DNA from: Alphaproteobacteria bacterium
Lineage (GTDB): Bacteria; Pseudomonadota; Alphaproteobacteria; UBA9655
Reading direction: 5' to 3'
Assembly: GCA_019748065.1 (NCBI GenBank)
Contig: JAIEQB010000039.1
Location: forward strand, 1-42,040
DNA length: 42,040 bases
Made by a program: the position numbers and the translations under genes. This document shows, in pieces, positions 31,934 to 41,541 of the stretch (positions are counted from its first letter, which is position 1; each line of letters starts with the position of its first letter). The notes under the pieces were generated by a model. That model was not told the DNA's origin. It searched no databases and saw only the letters and a list, made by a program, of their open reading frames with translations.

Positions 31934-32820
31934 TGGCTACATTAAAGGCACTGCGCGATCGCAGAAAAACTGTTCAATCCACACAAAAAATCACCCTAGC
32001 CATGAAGATGGTGGCGGGAGCAAAGCTCCGCCGTGCCCAAGAAAATGTGGAAGCTGGGCGCCCTTACGCGTATGTTATGGGACAAATTTTGCGAGACTTG
32101 GCTGCGGGGGCTCAGGCCCTTGAAACACCCCAGCCCCTCCTCACAGGAAGGGGACAGGATTTTGTGCATTTGTTATTGGTTGCTACCTCCGATCGGGGAC
32201 TTTGTGGTCCCTTTAACTCTTCCATCGTACGTCAAGCGCGCAAGCTGATTGAGGAGCTCCAAAGTCAGGGGAAGACTGTTCAGATCTGCACCATTGGGCG
32301 TAAAGGAAGGGACATGCTTTCCCGTGAATATGGCGAGCTTATCGTTGAATCCTTTACGGAGGTGGGGTCTCCTCGTCTTCGCTATTCTGATGCCGAGCGT
32401 ATTGGGGATAGTATACTCAAAATGTTTGAGGATGGTCTTTTTGATGTGTGCAACCTCATTTACAATCATTTTAAGTCAGCTTTGGTGCAAGAGGTGACAA
32501 CACAGCAAATTATTCCTGTGCCCATCGAAAATGGACAGCAAATTCAAGACAAATCCTTAAAGGCTATTTATGATTATGAGCCTGCGGAGGAAAAGATTTT
32601 AGGCCAGCTTTTACCCCAAAATGTGACTGTTCAAATTTATAACGCCCTTTTAGAAAATGCTGCAAGTGAGCAGGGCTCGCGTATGACAGCGATGGACAAT
32701 GCCAGCCGAAATGCGGATGATATGATTCGCAAGTTGACGCTGACCTACAATCGATCCCGTCAAGCCCAAATTACGCGCGAGTTAAACGAAATTATATCTG
32801 GAGCAGAGGCCCTGCAGTAA
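31933..32820 (+). CDS. atpG: ATP synthase F1 gamma subunit
   Basis: Central rotor shaft. 295 residues: N-terminal coiled coil (ALRDRRKTVQSTQKITLAMKMVAGAKLRRAQ), the conserved TSDRGLCGPFNSSI, and C-terminal helix with MDNASRNADDMIRKLTLTYNRSRQAQITREL NEI. It starts within the atpA stop codon (TAATG). Confidence 0.97.
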   Translation: MATLKALRDRRKTVQSTQKITLAMKMVAGAKLRRAQENVEAGRPYAYVMGQILRDLAAGAQALETPQPLLTGRGQDFVHLLLVATSDRGLCGPFNSSIVRQARKLIEELQSQGKTVQICTIGRKGRDMLSREYGELIVESFTEVGSPRLRYSDAERIGDSILKMFEDGLFDVCNLIYNHFKSALVQEVTTQQIIPVPIENGQQIQDKSLKAIYDYEPAEEKILGQLLPQNVTVQIYNALLENAASEQGSRMTAMDNASRNADDMIRKLTLTYNRSRQAQITRELNEIISGAEALQ

Positions 32821-34263
<1,443 letters not shown>

Positions 34264-34267
34264 GTCC

Positions 34268-34684
34268 ATGGAAACCTTTCCGTTTACTCTTGTTTCTCCT
34301 GAAAAAATTCTTCTTGAAAAAGAGGTGAGCATGGTAGTGATTCCTGGTCTTAAAGGGGATATAGGTGTATTGCCAAATCATGCACCTCTTTTGACCCTCC
34401 TACGTCCTGGTGTTGTGCGGGTTTATGACGGCGCAGAAGTATTTATGCAGATTTTTGTGAATGGGGGATTTTCAGAAATCACCCCGGAGAAATGCGTTTC
34501 TCTTGTTACTGAAGGGACTCTCTTAGAATTCTTGAATAAATCAACTTTGGAAATTGAAATTAAGAACTTGCTTGAAGATATTGAAATAAGTAAAACAAGG
34601 GAAGAGCGTGAGCAGGTCGGTGAGAATCTAGATATTGCACGGGCAAAGCTTATGGAAATTCTAACTCACGAAAAAATGCAGTAA
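34268..34684 (+). CDS. atpC: ATP synthase F1 epsilon subunit
   Basis: Rotor subunit that can inhibit ATP hydrolysis. 138 residues: N-terminal beta sandwich (TFPFTLVSPEKILLEKEV, VIPGLKGDIGVLPNHAPLLTLLRPG) and a C-terminal helical hairpin. It begins four bases after atpD; the ferritin-like gene starts 11 bases after it and is probably in the same transcript. Confidence 0.96.
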   Translation: METFPFTLVSPEKILLEKEVSMVVIPGLKGDIGVLPNHAPLLTLLRPGVVRVYDGAEVFMQIFVNGGFSEITPEKCVSLVTEGTLLEFLNKSTLEIEIKNLLEDIEISKTREEREQVGENLDIARAKLMEILTHEKMQ

Positions 34685-34695
34685 GATTTGAAGTT

Positions 34696-35520
34696 ATGTC
34701 ACAATATTGGAAATTTGAAGATATCGACTGGTCTCGTTTTAATTCCCAAAAAATAAATCCCACTCACCTTGCCCTTGTTAAAGCCGGTAGTGTTATTGAA
34801 CATAATGGTAGTGATTATGGGCGTTATCTTAAAAATGTGTTTAAGGGCGATGCGGCTCTTGAGAAGGAGATTGACGCTTGGGTGTTAGATGAAGTTAAGC
34901 ATGGGAAAGTCTTGGCTGAATGGATCAAATTTGCTGATCCTTCCTTTGATTTTGAAGAGCGTTTTAAAGCTTATATAACAGGTTTTCCTATTAATACTGA
35001 AGCAGAAGAATCTATTAGAGGCTCCCGCGCGTCTGAACTTTTAACCCGGTGTATGATCGAAATTGGCACCAGTACTTTTTATACAGTCATTAAAGATGGT
35101 ACAGAGGAGCCCCTTTTAAAGCAAATCTGTAATAAAATTGCTGCTGATGAGCTGCGTCACTACAAATTATTTTACACTCACCTTCAAAGGTATCAAACCC
35201 AAGAAAAACTTAACTTCTTCAAGCGATTTTGGGTCACCTTTAACCGCCTTAATGAAGATCAGGATGATGAACTTCCCTTTGCTTATTACGTCGCGAATAA
35301 GGGAACAGTTCCTTACACACGCCAACATTATACAAAAGTCTATAGTCAGGCTGTCTATAGCCTTTATGGAAAAAAACATGTTGATCAAGGAATGGCCCTT
35401 TTCTGTAAGGCCATTGGTGCCAGCCCACGGGGTTTTCTTCAAAAGCTGATGACCTTTATTGTTCATAACCGCATGGTGTCTCGCAGTGTTAAGTATGCAG
35501 GAGAACTAGGTCTCTCTTAA
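34696..35520 (+). CDS. di-iron ferritin-like protein of unknown function
   Basis: 274 residues with a full set of ferritin-type di-iron ligands at regular spacing: Glu35, Glu66-x-x-His69, Glu122, Glu152-x-x-His155. This is the four-helix layout of rubrerythrin, desaturase and COQ7-like oxygenases. The C-terminal third (about 170-274) is an extra helical region with many basic and aromatic residues. No transit or membrane segment. Eleven bases after atpC, so likely co-transcribed. An oxidase/oxygenase or peroxide-handling role tied to respiration is possible; the exact family is not recognised. Confidence 0.75.
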   Translation: MSQYWKFEDIDWSRFNSQKINPTHLALVKAGSVIEHNGSDYGRYLKNVFKGDAALEKEIDAWVLDEVKHGKVLAEWIKFADPSFDFEERFKAYITGFPINTEAEESIRGSRASELLTRCMIEIGTSTFYTVIKDGTEEPLLKQICNKIAADELRHYKLFYTHLQRYQTQEKLNFFKRFWVTFNRLNEDQDDELPFAYYVANKGTVPYTRQHYTKVYSQAVYSLYGKKHVDQGMALFCKAIGASPRGFLQKLMTFIVHNRMVSRSVKYAGELGLS

Positions 35521-35631
35521 AGCTTTCCATGTGACAACCCTCTGGATTGCTTGTACTTAGTATTTATTTATTTCTGTAATTAATTATAAATAAATGATAA
35601 AGACTTAATCTTTTTATAATGAGGTGATTTA

Positions 35632-35961
35632 ATGCTTTATCTTCGATTGTTTTTCTATGTAATGGTGTTGGCGAATTTTCCTTCTTTTGTTTTCGCCAAT
35701 TTCGAGACAATATCTTCTGTCGTGGCTGTAAAAGATAAGGTTAATTCTCTTCAAATTCAGGGAGCAAGACCTGAAGATATTGTTGTGGTGTGGGATTGCC
35801 ATGGAGTCATTACGCCTCAAGGGACTCCCAGAAAAGGTGTTGAATCGACTTTGAGTCCAAATGTTTTAACTGTTCTTGGCGACTTAAATGCCGAGGGCAT
35901 TCCTCAGGTTATTTCGACAGCATGGCATGATCCTTATGAAGTACAAAAAGATCTTCTGTGA
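35632..35961 (+). CDS. HAD-like exported protein, N-terminal part (stops at TGA)
   Basis: 109 residues from ATG 35632 (GAGGTGA upstream). Signal peptide to about residue 22 (FPSFVFA), then HAD motif I VVVWDCHGVIT, where nucleophile Asp55 is present but the usual second Asp is His57, and a motif II-like QVISTAWHD. The frame ends in TGA at 35959 and continues without shift to 36369, so a single nonsense change splits one gene of about 245 codons. Confidence 0.55.
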   Translation: MLYLRLFFYVMVLANFPSFVFANFETISSVVAVKDKVNSLQIQGARPEDIVVVWDCHGVITPQGTPRKGVESTLSPNVLTVLGDLNAEGIPQVISTAWHDPYEVQKDLL

Positions 35962-36369
35962 CTTCAAGTGACTCCTTATTTTGATGCTGAAAACATTGAG
36001 GAGGGAAATTTAGAAATTGTCCCTCTTGGGAAAAATAAATCCTTGTTGGAGGGACATAAAATTGGAAGAATAACGGCTTTAAGGGAACGTGAAGATTTTC
36101 CTAGTCCTTATTTTCGTAAAAAAGCTTTTGGAGCGGAATGGTGTTTCCCAGAGAATAATTTTAAGCATGTTATTTTTGTTGATGATGATAAGCGTAATTT
36201 AGAAATATTTGAAAAAGATTTTAAAGAAACTATTCATTACAATAGTGAGGAAGATATGGAAAAATTGACCCTCTATCACTTTTCTTCCTCGATGGTAAAG
36301 CCTAATCCAAGATATGCCAAATTTCCTCCTAATTCTCTTTCAGATGATGAGAGTGTTGATGAGTTTTAG
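35962..36369 (+). pseudogene. HAD-like exported protein, C-terminal part after in-frame TGA
   Basis: In-frame continuation of the preceding gene. A GTG at 35968 could restart translation but has no ribosome-binding site and would lack signal peptide and nucleophile. The part carries HAD motif IV (HVIFVDDDKRNLEIFE) and an acidic end (SDDESVDEF). Both halves keep good coding character, so the TGA is recent, a sequencing error, or occasionally read through. Related small exported HAD proteins occur in intracellular bacteria; that comparison is from memory. Confidence 0.55.
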
Positions 36370-36445
36370 GTTGTAGCATCTTTAGGAGTGATCACTTTTA
36401 GCTCTTGATATCCCCTTCAATTACATTAATCACTGCTTTATGAGC

Positions 36446-36477
36446 ATAAAAAAACACCACCCCTCAGGGTGGTGTTT
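36446..36477 (-). terminator. Rho-independent terminator of pal
   Basis: On the minus strand a nine-base perfect stem ACACCACCC/GGGTGGTGT with a four-base loop (36454-36475) is followed by seven T. It lies about 25 bases after the pal stop and closes the tolB-pal unit. Confidence 0.85.
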
Positions 36478-36501
36478 GTCAAAGTTACGACTAAGCTATA
36501 A

Positions 36502-37005
36502 TTAGTCCAAAACTGTGATCGCAACACGGTTTTGTTGGTAAGCCCACTCGCTGCCATCTTGTTCAACGATTGGACGGTTTTTACCATAGCTAACAACTTT
36601 GATGCGGCTTGCGTCAACACCAGCTGCAATAAGCTTTTCTTTCGCAGCGTGTGCACGGCGCTCACCGAGAGCCAAGTTGTACTCCGTTGTTCCACGCTTG
36701 TCGCAATGACCGTTGATGGTTACAACGTAGTTGCCATAGGTGTTTAACCAAGCAGCTTGACGTTGTAATGTTTCCATCCCGTCAGAACGAACTGTTGAAC
36801 GATCGAAGTCGAAGAAGACCCGATCGCCAACGTTGTCAACGAAATCAGCGACTGTACCTGGTACGCAAGCTTCTGCTGCTGCTGCTGCTTCTGCAGCTGC
36901 AAGAGCGCCTTGGCCTGACGCATCAAGACATTCGTCTGTGCAAGAATCACAAGCAGACAGAGCAAGAGCAGCTGTTGCTAGAAGACTAGAAATTTTTAAG
37001 CGCAT
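36502..37005 (-). CDS. pal: peptidoglycan-associated lipoprotein
   Basis: Outer-membrane lipoprotein of the Tol-Pal system. 167 residues. Lipobox LSAC gives lipidated Cys19; an Ala-rich linker with four more Cys (CDSCTDEC, EAC) follows; the OmpA-like domain contains VFFDFDRSTV and NGHCDKRGTTEYNLALGERRA, the peptidoglycan-binding signature. The extra Cys right after the lipid anchor are unusual. AAGGAGAAAAA precedes the ATG. No ybgF/cpoB follows; a terminator does. Confidence 0.95.
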   Translation of the reverse strand: MRLKISSLLATAALALSACDSCTDECLDASGQGALAAAEAAAAAEACVPGTVADFVDNVGDRVFFDFDRSTVRSDGMETLQRQAAWLNTYGNYVVTINGHCDKRGTTEYNLALGERRAHAAKEKLIAAGVDASRIKVVSYGKNRPIVEQDGSEWAYQQNRVAITVLD

Positions 37006-37192
37006 TTTAGTTTTTCTCCTTTTTTGGTTTTCATTCGCCCACTGTAGCGGGAGAACATTAAAAAAATATTAAAATCAAATCTTTTTTTTTGTGTCCTTCG
37101 CCTTATGCAGCGCCATGCCTTGTCCGAAGACTTAAGACATCTTAGGCCGTAATATAACCTATTGATTGAGTGGGATCAAGAGGGACATTGCA

Positions 37193-38491
37193 TTACCACG
37201 TTGGATAGGATCCTTCGCCGGGAATGTTAACTTCCCGCTTATGAAAACCTACAATATCTACGCTGCGAAGCTTCACTTTTGCGTTAGAACTTGCTTGATA
37301 TGTGTACATAACTTCCCGTCCGTTGGGGGACCAGGTGGGTCCTTCAAGAAGGTAGCCGGTGTCCAGCATGCGCTCTCCCGATCCATCCGGGCCCATCACT
37401 CCAATATAAAATGTACCCCCATTTTGACGTGTAAAGGCAATTAAGTCTCCGCGAGGAGACCAAACCGGATTGTCATAACGACCTGGGCTAAAACTAATGC
37501 GTGTTTCGTTACCCCCTGAAGCATCTCGTACATAAATTTGAGGTTTTCCACCCCGGTCAGAAATATAAACAATTTTAGACCCATCGGGGGAGTAGCAAGG
37601 GGAAACGTCGATGGTGGACGTGGCGGTGGTGAGCCTATCAAACTTTTTGGTTGCCAAGTCCATTTTATAAAGAGAAGCAGCTCCCTTGTTAGCGCTGCTT
37701 AGGATAATGTGATCCCCTTTGGGAGAAAACCTTGGGGACATTCTTTGTCCGTCAACGGATCCTAAAGCATCAGATTGGCCCGTAGCCAGGTTATGGATAT
37801 GAAGAGTTGGGGTTTTATCATTAGCGCCAAAATCCACATAGGCAATTTTTGTTCGACAAGGAGACATGCGAGGAGTTAATACTCGCCGGTTACCTGTTGA
37901 AATAAATTGATGATTCTCTCCGTCTTGGTCCATGATGGCTAAGGAGTATTTACGGCTCATTTCAGGACCGCTTTCCGCGACATAAACAATGCGGGTGTCA
38001 AAATAACCCTTGTCACCTGTGATACGCTCATAAATCTCATCGGCAATTTTATGGGCAACTCTGCGCCAATTAGAAGGCTCGGTTTCAAGGGAGAGACCCG
38101 CAAGCTGAGATTCCGTAAAGACGTCAAAAAGGCGAAAGTCGACTTGGAAGTTCTGGCCGTTACGCTTGACAAGGCCACCGACAAGGGCTTCGGCGTGGAG
38201 AATTTTCCAGTCAGGAAAACGAGGATGGGACATGACCTCACGTGCATTTTGAATATAAGCATTTGGATTTACAACTTTAAAAAGGCCGCAACTTTCCAAG
38301 TCATTTGAAATAACCTTGGAGATTTGACTCGCGACTTGCGTTAAAGCAGCATCTCCACCTCCATCAAAGGGAGTGATGGCAATTTCAACAGGCTTAAAGG
38401 TGCCCTCAGTAATATCAATGTGAAGATCTGCCCAGCTAGGACTGATGAGACTCAAAAGGATGATTAGGGAGAACAGGAATTTTTTTAGCAT
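37193..38491 (-). CDS. tolB: Tol-Pal system protein TolB
   Basis: Periplasmic partner of Pal. 432 residues from ATG 38491 (AAAGGA upstream); a TTG three codons earlier is less likely. Signal peptide MLKKFLFSLIILLSLISPSWA, N-terminal domain with ITPFDGGG, then a six-bladed propeller of PD40 repeats (MSPCRTKIAYVDFG, PRFSPKGDHIILSS, CYSPDGSKIVYISD, PVWSPRGDLIAFTR, PTWSPNGREVMYTY). It is 187 bases upstream of pal. tolQRA are not next to it; an SAH-hydrolase-like gene lies upstream instead. Confidence 0.96.
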   Translation of the reverse strand: MLKKFLFSLIILLSLISPSWADLHIDITEGTFKPVEIAITPFDGGGDAALTQVASQISKVISNDLESCGLFKVVNPNAYIQNAREVMSHPRFPDWKILHAEALVGGLVKRNGQNFQVDFRLFDVFTESQLAGLSLETEPSNWRRVAHKIADEIYERITGDKGYFDTRIVYVAESGPEMSRKYSLAIMDQDGENHQFISTGNRRVLTPRMSPCRTKIAYVDFGANDKTPTLHIHNLATGQSDALGSVDGQRMSPRFSPKGDHIILSSANKGAASLYKMDLATKKFDRLTTATSTIDVSPCYSPDGSKIVYISDRGGKPQIYVRDASGGNETRISFSPGRYDNPVWSPRGDLIAFTRQNGGTFYIGVMGPDGSGERMLDTGYLLEGPTWSPNGREVMYTYQASSNAKVKLRSVDIVGFHKREVNIPGEGSYPTW

Positions 38492-38579
38492 TAATAACAA
38501 TCCTTTAAATGGGGTTCATGAAGTTAAAAAAATAATATAGAGTTCTTAGTGAAAAAACAAGAATATCGATCTTTCAATA

Positions 38580-39722
38580 TCATTGGTGTGAAGTTTTTTC
38601 TTTAAGAAAGATCTCCAAAGCCTTTTGTTCAAGGTCTTGCGGTACTTTACAAAGGCCAGAGTAGTTCCCTTTTTTAGAGATCAGTTCTTGAAAACAAAGA
38701 GTAGAAAGAGCAAAGTTTAGATCAATTTGTTCGACTGGCCAACCATTTCCTGATGAAATATTGACAAGATTTCCTTTGGATAAAATGGTTATCTTTTTCC
38801 CACTCTTTAATGTAAATGTATCTACGCAATTATTTGAATTCTGGTGGTAAATTGAATTATCCTCAATAAACTTAAAGTCTATTTCAGAAGAAAAACACCC
38901 AACGTTTGCGATTATGGCTTCATCTTTAACTTTACTAAGCTCATCTTTACCAAAGGCATTTATATCACCTGAACAAGTAATAACTATATGAGCCTTATCT
39001 AAGAGCATTTTTTCAGGATCGGGTTTATAACCATTAAAGTAAGCAGCTACTAAATTTTGTACACTCTTATCCCAAACAATAATATTTGAACCATTTTGTG
39101 AGAAAAATTTAGCAACACCCTTACCTACTTCCCCATAGCCTATAATCAGAACATTCTTTCCTGCAGGATTTATATTTACCAAATTAAAAATGGTTATAAG
39201 GGTGGAAAATCCAGTTCCGGACTCATTGCAAAGCTTGTGCTTACAGTAACTGTCTCCTACATCAAATATCGGAAAGCAAGCGGAATCATCCTCATACTTT
39301 TTAAGTGTATTTGACCCTGTTGTTGTAAATTCAATAGCTCCAATAAGTTGAGGAAAATCCTTTCTATTATCAACGCAATAATCGATTAAGACAGCGCCAT
39401 CATCAAAAATGAGATGAGGAGAAAAACTTTTAATCATTTCCAAGTCATTAGGCAGTAAATTGTCGTTTACTCTAGGTATATATTTAATTTTATTTTCTTT
39501 TAAGTAATTTACAGCTTTTGAAGAGACTGAAGAAGGGTGACTTGGATAAACAAGCGTATTAAACCCCCTTTCGTGGAACATGAGAACCCATTCAGCTAAC
39601 TTCATTTCAGCGTGTGAAGAAAAAATTATATTGATTGGTGCATCTGCTAACTTTGATAAATTTTCCATGATTTGACTAGTTGTTTTAAGCTTGGGAATTT
39701 TTACAATATGATTATTTTTCAT
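38580..39722 (-). CDS. divergent S-adenosylhomocysteine hydrolase-like protein
   Basis: 380 residues from ATG 39722 (GGAG seven bases upstream); the frame reaches 39755. The SAHH plan is recognisable: FDDGAVLIDYC, IGAIEFTTTG (compare GVTEETTTG), FPIFDVGDSYCKHKLCN keeping one Lys of DSVTKSKFDN, the NAD-binding VLIIGYGEVGKGVAKFF, NVGCFSSEIDF, and VNISSGNGWPVEQID. It is shorter than true AhcY (about 430-470), many catalytic blocks differ, and the DNA is more AT-rich than neighbours. Probably an NAD-dependent relative acting on another thioether or nucleoside. No methionine-cycle gene is near. Confidence 0.7.
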   Translation of the reverse strand: MKNNHIVKIPKLKTTSQIMENLSKLADAPINIIFSSHAEMKLAEWVLMFHERGFNTLVYPSHPSSVSSKAVNYLKENKIKYIPRVNDNLLPNDLEMIKSFSPHLIFDDGAVLIDYCVDNRKDFPQLIGAIEFTTTGSNTLKKYEDDSACFPIFDVGDSYCKHKLCNESGTGFSTLITIFNLVNINPAGKNVLIIGYGEVGKGVAKFFSQNGSNIIVWDKSVQNLVAAYFNGYKPDPEKMLLDKAHIVITCSGDINAFGKDELSKVKDEAIIANVGCFSSEIDFKFIEDNSIYHQNSNNCVDTFTLKSGKKITILSKGNLVNISSGNGWPVEQIDLNFALSTLCFQELISKKGNYSGLCKVPQDLEQKALEIFLKEKTSHQ

Positions 39723-39858
39723 TATTTGCTCCATGTGATTTTTGATCTGTTTCATAACGCAGCTTCATTAAAAATTAAACATCTCTGATTTAGAGGAGGT
39801 TTAAAATTCTGACATATATGTTCTGAAAATAAGTTTTAAGGTTTGTGGTGAAAGACTT

Positions 39859-39888
39859 TTTCCCTTTTTATTATTAAAAACAGGGAAA
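39859..39888. other. AT-rich hairpin TTTCCCTTTTT/AAAAAcAGGGAAA
   Basis: Arms at 39859-39869 and 39876-39888 form a stem of about 12 pairs with one bulge and a short loop. It lies about 140 bases upstream of the SAHH-like start. It could be a transcription terminator or attenuator; the strand cannot be told. Confidence 0.35.
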
Positions 39889-40102
39889 CATAAATGTCTC
39901 TCTCAGGTCAAGAAAGGTTTTTCCATTTTATTCTTATGTAAAATCAAATTATTATCCCTTTTTCATTGAGATCATATAGAGAAAGATGATATTAATAACT
40001 TCATTGAAAATGATTATAAACATGAAAATATTATTAAATTACTCTACGTTCCTCATCAGAAATGTTTTTGTTTCCAAAAGGCCTGAATAAGGACTTACTC
40101 GT

Positions 40103-40145
40103 ATTTGAAGTTCAGGATAGACGAATTTCGTCCGCCGCTTCAAAC
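40103..40145. repeat. nested inverted repeat upstream of the redoxin gene
   Basis: Outer arms TTTGAAG/CTTCAAA (40104-40110, 40138-40144) enclose GACGAA-t-TTCGTC (40120-40132). The layout and parts of the arm sequence resemble the nested repeat at 22982-23045 (TTTCAAGTT...CTTGAAA), so both may belong to one dispersed family. It ends about 55 bases before the redoxin start. Confidence 0.4.
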
Positions 40146-40199
40146 ATATCAGAAATAATGATATCATAGTAAGAAAAGTCATAAACGGAGGGGATAGGA

Positions 40200-40814
40200 A
40201 TGCGTAAGGAGATAAAAGTAGGAGCTATACTTCCTGATTTTGAGTTACCCGATCACACGAATGTAAAACGAAAATTGTCATTTCTTCAAGGAAATGACCC
40301 AATGATTCTTATGCTTGGCAGGGGAATTTATTGTCCAAAAGATCGGCAACAATTACATCAATTGGTAAAATTTTCTTCTCAATGTGATGTAGGTTTTACC
40401 CGCATTGTTACCATTAATTGTGATAATTACATTTTAATTAATGATCTTCGCCTGGGTGTAGGGGCCCATTGGCCTTTTTTATATGATGAAGAAAAAATTA
40501 TTCTCAAGGACCTTGAGATTGAAGAGTATACTGATGTTCTACATAGGCCAATGATTCCTCACACCTTGGTTTTAGAGCCGGGTTTAAAAATATATAAGAT
40601 TTATAATGGGTACTGGTATTGGGGGCGTCCCTCAACTGCTGAGCTTCATCAGGATTTGCGGGAAATTTCCATGAAATATCGTCCTGACTTTAAAATTGAC
40701 ACTCCTGAAATGCGAAAGAAATGGGAAAGTGAACAAAGGGATGATTTTTATCCTTATGGTAAAAGTTGGGAAGAAGTTTTTATTCGCATGTCAGGTGACG
40801 TTAACCAATTTTAG
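40200..40814 (+). CDS. peroxiredoxin-like (AhpC/TSA superfamily) protein
   Basis: 204-residue thioredoxin-fold protein. GAILPDFELPDHTN is the typical start of the AhpC/TSA fold; LGRGIYCPKDRQQL places the probable peroxidatic Cys45 after RGxx as in the RGxWCPYC group of peroxiredoxin-like proteins, but without the second Cys (CPKD). PMIPHTLVLEPGLKIYKIYNGYW is the following strand-cis-Pro region. The C-terminal 50 residues (from SMKYRPDFKID) are an extra charged tail. GGAGGGGAT precedes the ATG. Likely thiol peroxidase or redox sensor; reductant unknown. Confidence 0.75.
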   Translation: MRKEIKVGAILPDFELPDHTNVKRKLSFLQGNDPMILMLGRGIYCPKDRQQLHQLVKFSSQCDVGFTRIVTINCDNYILINDLRLGVGAHWPFLYDEEKIILKDLEIEEYTDVLHRPMIPHTLVLEPGLKIYKIYNGYWYWGRPSTAELHQDLREISMKYRPDFKIDTPEMRKKWESEQRDDFYPYGKSWEEVFIRMSGDVNQF

Positions 40815-41097
40815 AGGTATGCTTTAGGATGCGCAAGTCAATCATCATGCGAGACAGAATGCCAAGACGACCATTTTCAGAAAAGAACTTTCCAAAATGA
40901 TCATCGAGTCGTTTCCAGTCAATCTCATGAGCAAGAATCACTAGCTCGTGTCTTATGTTGAATGCTGTTCTCAAGTCGATGTCTGAATAAATCTTGTTGA
41001 TTGTCCGGTTAAGCTTTTGGAGGTCGCATAATTCCCTGTAAATAATTACAAGTTTTTGAGGCCTATAAAGTTCAACTCGGTCTTCATTGATGATGCG
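40801..41097 (-). pseudogene. IS5-type transposase N-terminal relic
   Basis: A frame without start codon, open from 41097 to the stop at 40801. It contains LRTAFNIRHELVILAHEIDW, then FGKFFSENGR and MIDLRILKHTSKIG, which match the DUF772 N-terminal domain of IS5-type transposases (HPLVxLAxxIDW...GRPGxPxRLMVGLxxLKH). The catalytic DDE part is absent and the motif bases GRPG/RLMVG have drifted. It overlaps the end of the redoxin gene by 14 bases. Confidence 0.6.
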
Positions 41098-41154
41098 CTA
41101 GAAGAACTAGAAGGTGCTGTTTTAAACAAGGAAGAGAGATCAAAAACTTGGTCA

Positions 41155-41541
41155 CTAAAACCCGCGGATTGGTGATAAGCTCCCTAAGTCAATGTAAGTT
41201 TTAGTGTTGGGGTTGAAGACTCTTACATCTGGACCTTTATCTTTTGTTCGATGATTAATAATTAGTGAATATTCTCTGTCTGGCTTGTTCTGGTAAAGAA
41301 ATGACGCATAAATGGCAGAGTGCTTAATCTCGACCATTTCATTCGCACCCGTTGTTCGAAAGGTTGTTGGTGCTGAGTATACTGAACTGCTGCTTGAAGA
41401 AGATGATGAAAATGGAGACGGGTTATATGGTTCTGATGGCGTTAAGTCACTTTCAAATTCTGGTTCTTGCTCATCACCTCTTATGAAAAAATTAGTCTTA
41501 GCGATTTCTAACCTATCTACTTTTAAAAATATTTCAGTCAT
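41155..41541 (-). CDS. C-terminal part of a TGA-split unknown gene
   Basis: 128 residues from ATG 41541; the frame is open upstream to the TGA at 41659. Unrecognised. It has a low-complexity linker (PSP followed by nine Ser) and a C-terminal domain (IKHSAIYASFLYQNKPDREYSLIINH to DLGSLSPIRGF) with beta-strand character. The part encoded between 41542 and 41658 (SSDLKRLQKLETAVAILLL and onward) also has coding character, so the true gene extends upstream. Confidence 0.45.
   Translation of the reverse strand: MTEIFLKVDRLEIAKTNFFIRGDEQEPEFESDLTPSEPYNPSPFSSSSSSSSSVYSAPTTFRTTGANEMVEIKHSAIYASFLYQNKPDREYSLIINHRTKDKGPDVRVFNPNTKTYIDLGSLSPIRGF

Larger units (their letters stand above)
39756..40199. other. 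444-base gene-free region with hairpins
   Basis: Very AT-rich, no credible reading frame. It contains two structured elements, listed separately (39859-39888 and 40103-40145), and must carry promoters for the SAHH-like gene and the redoxin. I see no other recognisable signal. Confidence 0.4.

Noticed and set aside
36833-37072. Ala/Leu-rich frames on both strands around the pal start
   Set aside because: They arise from the GCT-rich codons of the Pal linker read in other frames; they have no ribosome-binding site.
41032-41175. Plus-strand frame of 47 codons (VFIDDALEELEGAVLNKEERS...) opposite the IS5 relic
   Set aside because: It looks protein-like but has no start codon, no ribosome-binding site and no recognised family, and the opposite strand carries the transposase relic over part of it.
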